From: Mytilus galloprovincialis
Lineage: Eukaryota > Mollusca > Bivalvia > Mytilida > Mytilidae
Reading direction: 5' to 3'
Assembly (NCBI RefSeq): GCF_965363235.1
Contig: NC_134847.1
Coordinates: forward strand, 73,910,268-73,974,267
DNA: 64,000 nt
Part shown: one piece after another, positions 14,701 to 26,700 of the stretch
Numbering within the stretch: position 1 is the first letter of the stretch
How the letters are laid out: every line of letters starts with the position of its first letter
The notes under the pieces: generated by a model
What the model was told of the DNA's origin: nothing
What the model saw: only the letters and a program-made list of their open reading frames with translations
Database searches by the model: none
Translations under genes and position numbers: made by a program

Positions 14701-17700
14701 TTCATTTTAGGGTAAGCTGAATTCCAAATAAATCTGGTTTCATATTGATTTTGTAGAGTTTTGGATACTATTAACCAAGTCTCCAGTGTTTTAGTTGTGT
14801 TTTAATTTGAAACCATAAAGAGGTTATGTGCTATGCCCTTATTAATGTGATTACAAGTGACCTCAATCATTGTCTATCAAAAGATAAATAAGTCATTCAC
14901 TGAAGAGAAATGTGTTGTCAATATGCACATTTATTGCAGTTATATTGGTTTTCATAATGGTATTACGGTAAACGATAGGCTGTTGTATCCCGTTTGAATT
15001 AAAGTTTGTATACGTTCCATATTTTCATCGATTAAGGGGAAACCACCAACAATAAACAATTTCCGCTGGAAAACCCAACTCACTGTGAAATATAAAACTA
15101 AGAAATATGATCGACAATATAAATATAAACAGAAAACTGTATTTGGTACCTTATCGATTCAATGAAAATAAAATTGTATTTTAAGAAACCAACTCTTTTT
15201 AAACAAATGTCATTTTATAATAATAATTGAAAATTAATGTGCAGAGACATTATGCTATATAATGCAATTAGTTTAACATTGATTTTGCCGTAAAAAATAA
15301 ATAAAATTAATTAATGTACTACATTGTTATACTTGATTCCAAACACTTCAAATAACACTTATTTATATATACCAAACTCGAATTATGTTTCAGATTTTGA
15401 CCAACATCCAAATCAATTCGAATTTCTAATGCAAAATAGCTAATGCTAATCGAAACTTTCACCTCAGAGGCATTTTAATAAAGATATATCCAGGAATGCG
15501 AATAATGCTAAGAACAATAAGCACGTTTTACTTGGATTTCATCCACAATGATTTTTCTAATTTTAAAATAACAACATTTCATACATCTTTTATTGAGCTT
15601 TTCATACGCCAGCAAAACAGGAAGTCGCTCACCTTCCTGTAAGATTGCAGTAACATACTGAACTGTAGTTGAGATTTGATTGATAATAGTTGGTTCATTG
15701 ATATCAAAGTCTATTTTGTATGAAGCTTCATGCAAAAGGCTCAATATCTGTCGAACCACTTTTTATCTATAGATTTAGTAATATATAATTAAAGTATTGT
15801 TTTTATCATTCTGAACATAACAAGCTTCATACATATGCATGGTATGTTGAAGGTGGACATTGAATATTTGAGGCTAATATTTTATACATCGATCAATCAT
15901 ATAATGGAATATTTCTACAATAATTGAATATAAATGAAAAATTCAAAGTTGAATGCATATGGTAACATGTCATTATCATTCAAACTGTCCACCTTATTGC
16001 TATGATGTTTGAGTAAAACATTTAAAATACTATAAGTTATTTCTGGTTCAAAGACTGACATATTGCATTTCTTGTTATACGTTCAACGGTGTCACTAACC
16101 TCAATTATTGTTTCCGTTTCAAGTGGAACAATTCAAACATCAATTTGGTTGCACAGTATTATAATAAAGCAAAGCCATTACAGATGTTTACTGAACAGCC
16201 GAGTAAGGGCATACATTCACTATGAAATGTCTTATTCTTAATCGACGGTTATGGAACGCCAACACTGTCTTGTTATGACCATTTTCTTTATATGCTGTGC
16301 ATTTACCTTTATATGATGTGCAATTGTCATTATATGATGTGCAAATATCCTTGCATGATGTGCAAACATCCTTATATGATGTACAAACATCGTTATTTGA
16401 TGTGCAAACATCATTATATGATGTGCAAGCATCATTATATGATGTACAAACATCATTATATGATGTGCATGTATACTTATATGATGTGCATATATACTTA
16501 TATGATGTGCTTATATACTTATATGATGTGCAAATATACTTATATGATGTGCATATGTACTTATATGATGTGCGAATGTACTTATATGATGTGCAAACAT
16601 TCTTATACGATGTGCAAACGTACTTATAGTATGTACAACGATCCTTATATGATGTGCAACTATACTTATGTTACATGCAAATATACTTATATGATGTGTA
16701 CATATCATTATATGATGTGCAGTTACCATTATATTATGTGCAAATATCTTTATATGATGTGGTTGTGTCATTATATTATGTGCTTGTAATCTTATATTAT
16801 GTGGTTTGGTTTACTTCATTATATGATGTTGAAACGTCATTATATGATGTGCTTTCATCGTCCTTATGGTCAATGAACATGATTACGATTAGAATGATTA
16901 CTGTCTACGTCATAACTGATTCCGATCAGCTTCTGTAAACTATATAAAAAAAAAAATATTTCACAAAATACAAATTTTATTATTGTTTTATTTAATTCAC
17001 CTGTGCACTTTATTGTGGGGCCACGTGTTATCATGAATGAAAAGTTATATTGAGCAATACAATTGCTTACGGAATAACACGTGATGTGCAGTTAGCCAAT
17101 CAGAATAAAGTATCATAATGAAACATACATCTAATGTAATTATTACATTCTACATCTTACCATTTATATTATTCAATAACAGTTTATAAAACAAACCATC
17201 TCGCCATATTATGCATGAGTAGATAATTCTATAGCTATTGTTGTGAAATATTTTTAAAACTGACTGTGAGTTCAATGATGAATTGTGCAATGAATAGAAA
17301 TAAGAAGATGCGGTATGAGAGCCAATGAGAAAACTCTCCATCCAAGTCATAATTTGTAAGAGTAAACACTCATAGGTCAAAGTACGACCTGCAACACGTA
17401 GCTTTTGCTAAACCCAAATAGCAACCTATAAAGAGCCTCAAAATTTGTTTTATCATATTTTCGCCACAGCCGCAAATTTCTCCAATTAGCTCCTGTATTA
17501 ATTGATCTTTAAATTATCTCCCTCTGAACTGTTTAAAACGTTGATTTTGTTAAATTGCATTGTCTCATTTTTCCTATTAATTGCACTCTCGCTAGCGATG
17601 GACACATATTTGAGCCGGGTTTATAGTTTACAGAAGCAGATCGGAATCAGTTATGACGTAGACAGTAATCATTCTAATCGTAATCATGTTCATTGACCAT

Positions 17701-20700
17701 AAGGACGATGAAAGCACACCATATAATGACGTTTCGACATCATATAATGAAGTAAACCAAACCACATAATATAAGATTACAAGCACATAATATAATGACA
17801 CAACCACATCATATAAAGATATTTGCACATAATATAATGGTAACTGCACATCATATAATGATATGTACACATCATATAAGTATATTTGCACATGACATAA
17901 GTATAGTTGCACATCATATAAGGATCGTTGTACATAATATAAGTACGTTTGCACATCATATAAGAATGTGTGCACATCATATAAGTACATTCGCACATCA
18001 TATAAGTACATATGCACATCATATAAGTATATTTGCACATCATATAAGTATATAAGCACATCATATAAGTATATATGCACATCATATAAGTATACATGCA
18101 CATCATATAATGATGTTTGTACATCATATAATGATGCTTGCACATCATATAATGATGTTTGCACATCAAATAATGATGTTTGTACATCATATAAGGATGT
18201 TTGCACATCATGTAAGGATATTTGCACATCATATAATGACAATTGCACATCATATAAAGGTAAATGCACATCATATAAAGAAAATGGTCATAACAAGACA
18301 GTGTTGGCGTTCCATAGACGGTGGTCTAGTAGGTTGGTATCATAGTCTTGTTCGTCTTTCAGTTTTGACATATGGTAGACTCATTTGGTGTAGTATAGTG
18401 TTATTCTATATGTTTTTGCATTGGAACATTATGTTCCTAGTTGTATTATTTGTACGAAATTTGTTTTATACAATATGTACAAGATACGTTTGGAAAACAC
18501 TTTCAACGATGAATAATTAAAGCGAAATTGTAGTATTGTATTGTTCGATATTTTCAATGACGAATGAAAAACAAAATGCGCAGCAGGGGTTCTTGGGTTT
18601 ATTTAAGAGAATAAAAAATAAAACATGTAAAGGATTTATTATTCATCATTGAAAGTGTTTGTGAAATTGTAGTATTGTATTGATCGATATTTTCAATGAC
18701 AAATGGAAAACAAAATGCGCAGCAGGGGTTCCTGAGTTTATTTAAGAGCAAAAAAATTAAAACATGTAAAGGATTTTGTAAATTGTTTAAAATAAAACTA
18801 AGGGTGTGTTATATGACTGCCAATGAGACATTTGTTCATCAAATACTGCATTAAGCAAACAGCAAACATAAAATAATACTCGATAGGTTGCACTTCTGTT
18901 AATAAAGACAATGCAATTTCCCAAAAGAACTCTTTTTACGATTAAACTGTGTCATTTCTACTATGACGTTTCGTAAAATATCATATCCTAAAATTGAGAG
19001 TTCACATGCATTACAAAACTTTTAACTTCTGAATTTATTTGTTTAAACTATCACTTTATTATTTAATTGGTACAGGGGTTTTTTTTCTTGATACATGCAA
19101 TTTGATGAATTTGTTAAACGTTGTTTGTTGATTCATTTATCAGGTTTGATAAATAAAGCATATATTTTGTTAGTCTTGTATTATTTTAATTTTAGTTTCT
19201 TGTGTACAATTTGGAAATTAGTATGGCGTTCATTATCACTGAACTAGTATATATTTGTTTAGGGGCCAGCTTAAGGACGCCTCCGGGTGCGGGAATTTTT
19301 CGCTACATTGAAGACCTGTTGGTGACCTTCTGCTGTTGTTTTTTTCTATGGTCGGGTTGTTGTCTCTTTGGCACATTCCCCATTTCCATTCTCAATTTTA
19401 TTCATGCTCGTATTTTTAAATTTTTGTATTTAATAAGAATAAGGGTGCGCTATATTCTTGCCAATGAAATGAGACAGTAATCCATCAAATACCCTAGTAA
19501 AAGATTTTCGAAAGGTACTCTTCTTACGACTTAAACTGTGTCACTTGTACTACAAAAGTCCATTAAAAATTATATTCTGGTTCCTATGCATTACAAAACA
19601 AACGGCTCTGCGGAATATTTATCATCATTCATATGCCTTCAAACTTTTTAAAGTTTAAACTTCTACTACAATTGTGTACTGCCATTCTCTTTACTTTGGT
19701 AATTCATATTTCAATTTGGCCGCCATCCATGTGTATTTCAGCTGGTAAAATTCCTAAGGTGTTTCAGCTAAAAAACATAATAGCCGAGTGATAATAAAAT
19801 GAGACAGTCCAAATGACAAAAAAACATCAAAGTGTTTATACTAACACAATCAAAGGAAAACAATCAACTGACCACAACAGCAACTCCTTTAGTTATTTGA
19901 TTGGACTATCACGATCAAGTTTATTATTTACTTGTTGCTATGTGGTTTTTTCTTGCTGCACTTTGCGGATTTGTTTAAAGAGTCTGTTGATTCATTTTTA
20001 AGGTCTGATGAATATAGCATATAGTTATGTTGTCTGAGTGCTGAGAACTATTAACTTATTACACTCGAGCTCGTTTGTTTGTTGTAAATTGTATAGATTA
20101 ATGTAACCGGAATAAAGCATGTTTTCATTTCCTGTACATTCTACTATTAGTGCACATTTCTATATTTATTCTCTTATAAAGTAATTAACTTTCAGAAAGA
20201 AAAGGAATAAGTCAGGCATTACATTTGATAAACAAGCGCACTTTCCCGTACAACACTTTCTCGAATGTCTACATGTACTTGAATTAGGTTGTCTAGGTGA
20301 TAAAAAGTAGCAATTAATTGAATAAATGTGTTAAAAATGTGTGTCAAAATACCAAATTTCTATTTCTATACAATTTGATGAAAGTTTTCCGCAATTACAC
20401 ATTCATTATTAACGTGTTTTTTTAATTGATTATTGACTGATTTTGACCTGATTAAGAGCGTAAAAATTCGAAACTTGAAGATTTATTTGCCTTTAGAAAA
20501 CGACCATTGTAGACTTTTAACTGCTGGTCAATATAAAGTCCTGCCATTGCGTATACTTCACATATATACTATTACACCGTTACATGTACATAATCCCTTC
20601 GTATACTCCACATATACACCATTACACCGTTCACCATACACTGTTACATTTACATAATCCTTTCGTTCACTAAGTTGTCCCGTTGTAATCAAGTCATTTC

Positions 20701-23700
20701 CAACTAATTGTTAGTTTGTTCTCATGTTTTCCTGTTTCACCAGTGTCCGCGAATATTGGACGTAAAGTGAAATTTTATAGTTTATTATATGGTTTGGGTT
20801 TTCTCATAGCTGAAAGCCATGTAGTTACATGAAATCTTTCATATTTTTGTCATTTTAGTGTCTACGAATGTTGTTTTAAACAGTTATGGGTACTATCCAC
20901 TAAGTTTCAAGCGTTAAAGTTGTGCTTCAATCTATATCCCACATTTTTTTTTATGTCGTACATTGTCGATTCAATGAAAATAAAATTGTTTTTTAAGTAA
21001 TCTATTGTTATTTAACAATTTTTTTGCGACGATTTAATGCGAAATAAATGATACTTTTTCAGCACAAACATTATGCCATATAAAGCAATTAGTTTATCAT
21101 TGATTTAACAGTTAAAAAATGATAAAATGAAATAAAGCAATGTATTTAAGTTGTTAAACTTGATTCAGAACAATAACATTCAATTATTTATTTAACAAAC
21201 TAGATTTATGTTTGAGGTTTTGACAAACTTTCAAATCGAATCAAATTTCAACGCAAATTGTTGGGTGAAAGTTTTAACTGTGGAGCATTTAAAAATCGAT
21301 ATATATATTTTTTTTTTGAGAATGCGATTCAAGCTAAGATCAAGCAGTACGTTTTACTTGGATTTCATCAACAATGTTTTTTACTTTAAAAATCACAACA
21401 TTTCATACAACTCTTAGCGAGCTTTTCATACTAAAGCAAATAAGATTGTCGTGCACCTTCCTGTAAAATTGAACCCCAAGGGTGACTGGGGTATAGATAT
21501 ATGGTCACTTGGTCTTCTCCCGACCGGCAGTAAAACGCTTGCCGAAGTGGGGCGTCCGTTTGTTTGTGCGAGATATATCAAGTTCGCAGTCACGTCCGGT
21601 CAGAAGGGGGACGTTAAATCCGATGCCTCGTGTAAAGAGAGTGCCACGCTCTTTGCACGTTAATAACCCTTGCAACAACTCTTTGAGGGGTCCGTAGGTG
21701 GTCTGTTGCAAGGCAAAATTTCTATCCCTATCCAATATACCCTCATTTTCCAGTGGCAGTCCAAATTTCTCCGACCATCGTCCATGGTGGCCTCTATTGT
21801 ATCAACCTACCTATTGTATTTATTGTGAACTTGTTCTCGTCCTGAATATGCATGAAATATTTGCCACTGGAGTTAAGCAACCAACAACCAATCAATCAAT
21901 CCTGTAAAATTGCAGTACCAGACTGATCTGTAGTTGAGATTTAAATTGATAATAGTTTGTTTATTGATATCAAAGTCGATCTTGTTGAAGCTTGAGGCAA
22001 AAGTCTCAATATTTGCCAAAGTTTTTTTTTAATTTATAGATTTAATTATCACTTATCATGGAATGTATAACGACACTTGTTATAATTTGGACCACAAAAA
22101 GCTGTACAGATATGCTATGTTCAAGGTGAACATTGGATAATTGCAGGCTTAATATCTTAAATATCGATCAACCATATAAAAGAATAAATTTATTATAAGT
22201 GAATAAAAATGTTAAATACAAAGCTGAATGTACATAGTATTAATTATTTCATTATCATTGAAACTATCGACCTAATTGTTATACTACTTGGTGGAAACAT
22301 TGCAAGCATTAAGAGGGCCATATTATTGCAGGTTCAAAGTCTCGGGTTAAGTTGTTTAGTACTTTATATCTTTATATTCCTAGAAGTATGATATATATGA
22401 CATTTGTTCCAACAAATTTTAATTAGTATATAAATTATTAATACCTTTACTGAACAAAACTAGCACTTTCAACGATAAGAAAATTAAACAAAATTGTAAA
22501 TGTACAATATATGTATTTTTTAATATTTTTAATGACAAATAAAAAATAAAATGCGCAGCAGAGGTTTTTTAATTCATGTAAGAGTGAATTATTTAAAGCA
22601 TGTAAATTTGTTCTCGGTATTATTGTATAAAAATAAAACTAAGGGCGTGTTATACGACTGTCAACTAGACATTTATCCATCAAATATGGCTTAAGCAAGG
22701 AGGAACCATGAACTTATTATGTTACACGTCTGTTAATAAAGACACTGCATTTCCCAAAGGAACTCTTTTTACCACTAAAACTGTGTCACTTTGTAAAAAA
22801 TCATATCCTACAATTAATAAGGCTTACAAAACATACAGCCATTAGGCATATTTTTTACAGTTTTATGCCTTTAGACTTCTAAGAGTTTAAATTTATACTA
22901 AAATTCTGTACTATCACTCCCTTTACCATGGGTGTTCCTCATAATTCAATTTGGTCGCTATTCATGTGTATTTAACTGGCAAAATTCATACAGCTGCTTT
23001 TACAAAATTCATCTTTGAATCAGCTAAAAAAAAAACAAAAGCAAAATCATAACAAAATCTTGTATTGTTTAAAAGACAAATATACTAACACAATAAAAGA
23101 AAAACTAATCAACTGACCGCAACCACTGGACGTTATTTGTTTAAACTCAGTCAATTTAGGTATGTACTTGTAACTGTATATTTCTTGATAAATGCATTTC
23201 GAAGAAATTGTTTAACTGTTGATTTATTTATCAGGTTCGATATATATAGCATTTAGTCATGCTGTTTAAGTGCTAAGAATAATCAACTTATTATTTGCTG
23301 TTAATGCCATGGATTAATATAACCGGAATAAAGCATGTTGCATTGTACACTACCATTGGTGTACATTTTAATAAAATTAACGGTACCAATTTTCTTGCAC
23401 CAGATGCGCATTTTGACAATACATGTCTCTTCAGTGATGCTCGTGGCCAAAATATTTGAAATCCAAAGCTTATATAAGTGTATTCTTATATGAAATAAGT
23501 AAATTACAGAAAACAAGGGAAGCGAATTAGACATCATATTGGATGAAAAAGTAGACTTACCAGTTCAACACTTCTTCAAGCGTCTGCATGTACTTGAATT
23601 AAGTGTGTTTCCTAATTGATGAAAAGAAGCAATTAATTGACTGAATGCGTTAAAAAGATGTGTCAAGATAGTTTAATTCAATTTTCATAATCTCAAATGA

Positions 23701-26700
23701 TAGCTTCCTCAATTACACCTTCATTGTCAACGTGTAAGTTCATCAAATGAATAGCTTTTGTAGTTAACGTGTCTGTTACCAAGTAATATGACAGTTTTTG
23801 ATCTTTTACATTTGATTAAAGACTTTCCATTAAAAATGTTCCTCGGAGTTCAGTATTTTTGTGATTTTACCTTTTACAAGATAAGGAGGATAGTTATCAG
23901 AAACTGCTCCGGATTCAAATGTAAATCCAATCTACTCCTCAATATAACTGGTTTTTTTTTTTATTTGTGATCTAGGTTTTTGTTTGATTGACTAATTTTA
24001 ACCTGATTAAGAGCGTACAAATTCGAAACTTAAGAGAGTATTTTACCTATAGTCAACGACCATTCTAGACTTTTACCGGCTGGTCAATATACAGTCCTGA
24101 AATGGTAAATACTTCATACATAAACCATTACACTGTTCACCATACACCGTTATACGTACACAATTCACACTTTCACTATTGTTGTCGCGTTTAAATTAAA
24201 GTCTTTCCAACTAATTATTACAGTATTTTTCTTATGCTGTGCGGTTTCACCACTGAAAGTGGATAGGGGAAGCTACGTGTCTTTTATAGTTTCTGTACAT
24301 CACGGGTTTTGCTCATTGTTGAAGTCGTGTGGTTACATAAAATTGTTCATATTATTGTCATTTGGTCCCTACGTATATTTGTTTAATTAGTATTCATGCC
24401 ACATATCATGTATATTTATTCATTCACTTATTAAGCAGCCCTACTGACAAGCAGAAATTGCATAGCTGTATTTAAATTGTAAGCATTTTCTAGTTGTACA
24501 GGACCAATATAGCAACATAAGAGTATATTTCTGCACCAAACCTTCAACATCTGGCAGTGAGAGTGACTGGCCTGCTGGGAATTATTGTATCATGAAATAC
24601 ACCACATGTCCAACAGGTAGGCATATGAAATACATTACGCAATATAGCATACACGCATATCACTTACAAAACTAAAAAGGATGTCCGTTGCATTACATTA
24701 TCAACTGTATATATAGAGAATAATACATAACCTTTTCCATACCGACCCGGGTATCATCCTGAGACCCCATATTAGCCCAAGACGAAGTCGCGGTGCTGTT
24801 ATGGGTTGACGGATGATACCCGGGCTGATATGGAAAAGGCCATGTATTAATCACTTTATCATATACTTCCGACAATTGTCTTATGTAAGGCAAAAAACAA
24901 AATGAAATTACTTCAACAGTCAAAAGCTTTACAAAAAAGTCAAATTATGCATCCAACATAATATACACTACAATTGTCCAACAATAGCATCACTACTTCG
25001 ATATATATGTGGATAACATAGATCCTGTAGATCCTGTAAATTCATGATAAACTATCATCATTTTGGAAATCTATATCATTGGATTTGGCCATGTTTTCAT
25101 CTATTTGTCCGCCATAAATGGACTTCAAAAAGGTTCCCGTAAAACGGTGACGTCATAATATAAAAAAAAAATCTGACGCCCACAATGGAAAAGTAAACAA
25201 ACGATTCTGGAAATACCGGAAGTAACTTGCACGAGAGGCACTATTACGCGTTTGTGCACGAGATGCCCCTGATATGGGTTATATCAGCCCGGGTGGGAAA
25301 GTATGGCTTGTGTACTTCCTTTCATTACATATATGCAAAAACTATCATATCAATGCTAAGTATATGATAAATTGATATAAAGGATCTGAAAGATACATGT
25401 ATCTGGCAAAATAAATATGTTCACCTGTTCTCACATTTTTTCCGAAAAACTATCATCAATGACCTATACACTTCGATAAGTTTGTTTTTACAGAAAAAAA
25501 TGAAAACAACACGTTTAATCATATCTTTTGGCTCAAAGCCAAACATTTGAAATCCGAAGATGTATAAGTGCCGAAACCCTTGAAGACCTATATGTCAAAA
25601 ATACCAAAAAGAAATAGCCAAATACATCTGAAGACAACTTTGCCTGAGGGAGTTGAAACCGTAGTTTCTTAATAATTTAAAAATTTATAAACGGACAATT
25701 TCAGTAGAGTTGGTTAAATCATGTCGGTACCGAAGTACTGACTACTGAGCTGATGAAACCATCGGGGACTGAAAGTCCACCAGCAGAGGTATCGACACAG
25801 TGATGTAAAAAATTGAAAACAATACGTTTAATAATTTCTTGTAAATTTTTAGATGAGAAATCAGTAAGACGTTATAAATATATTTTGTTATTTGTCTTTT
25901 GTCTTTTGTCTTTTTGTTTTCTTTTTCAGTCATTGCGTTGTCAGTTTATTTTCGATCATGAGTTTGACTTTCCCTCTGGTATCTTTCATGAATTATATAA
26001 TTGGTCATCCCTTCGGGTGCAATCATAATTTGTTTTACACTCAAGATATTACTGCACCACATATTTATCGTCTTATGATTTTTTAATATCTTTTAGACAT
26101 TCTCTGTCTTTTTCATTTCATTCAGTTTTCTAAATCAAAGAAAGGGCAACAATATTTGTTTATCTAAAATGTATAAGTAGATATATTAAGATGTGTTGTG
26201 AGTTCCATTGAGACAACTCTCCATCCAATTCGCAATTTGTAAAAGTAAACCATTATAGTCATCAATCGTTGATATGACAAGCAAAATATTGTGTTACATG
26301 AGAAAAAATAGCAGGCGGTAGAAAAGTCTCATCATTCCTGGTTGACAAAACCAATTTAAAGGTATGGACTTAATTGCCAGAAATTCTATACAAAATGAAG
26401 TATATTCATTTACTATTCGGTGAAACAACAAATATAAAAAAACAATATGTTTTTGATTTTATGGTCGTAAGCGCTTTTCTGGATTTACCTTCTTCATGAA
26501 CGCATTACGCCCGATAATTGAAAGACAAGGATATACAAAAACAAACATTGAAGAGGTAAATCACCAAACAGAACACAAAAAGCCAAAATCAACTGCCGTG
26601 TTCCTTGATATCTTTCTACAAGCAAAGAAACAAATCTACAAATTGTTTTATGTAATTTGTTTTCACAAAATCTTAGCTAGCTAGCTGTTTAACAGTTGTT

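Larger units (their letters stand above)
15135..24390 (+). repeat. Tandem segmental duplication within intron 2
   Basis: Copy 1 is about 15,135-20,890 and copy 2 about 20,945-24,390. Collinear anchors are CGATTCAATGAAAATAAAATTGT (15,147 and 20,968), the GAGCTTTTCATAC block (15,597 and 21,418), AAAATGCGCAGCAG (18.57 and 22.55 kb), GGAATAAAGCATGTT (20.1 and 23.3 kb) and CCTGATTAAGAGCGTA (20,446 and 24,001). The copies are clearly diverged. Most of the size difference is later insertion: a foldback element and an R4 copy in copy 1, and a SINE in copy 2. Confidence 0.85.

Noticed and set aside
16292-16938. Long open frames with YDVQTSL-like heptads on the plus strand
   Set aside because: They follow from a stop-free 21-bp tandem repeat in a transposon arm; similar frames exist in other frames and on the other strand.
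16290-18300. CRISPR-like array
   Set aside because: The 21-bp units are directly adjacent without unique spacers, and the DNA is eukaryotic.
17628-18520. Open frames of up to 213 residues on both strands in the second foldback arm
   Set aside because: Same repeat in inverted orientation; no start context, splice support or known domain.
21451-21907. Several 60-76-residue frames on both strands
   Set aside because: They lie within the SINE-like element and recur with the repeat elsewhere.
24500-24502. Alternative acceptor for apextrin-like exon 3 at TTGTACAG
   Set aside because: With the phase left by exon 2 it brings a stop codon after three residues, whereas the AG at 24492-24493 keeps the frame.
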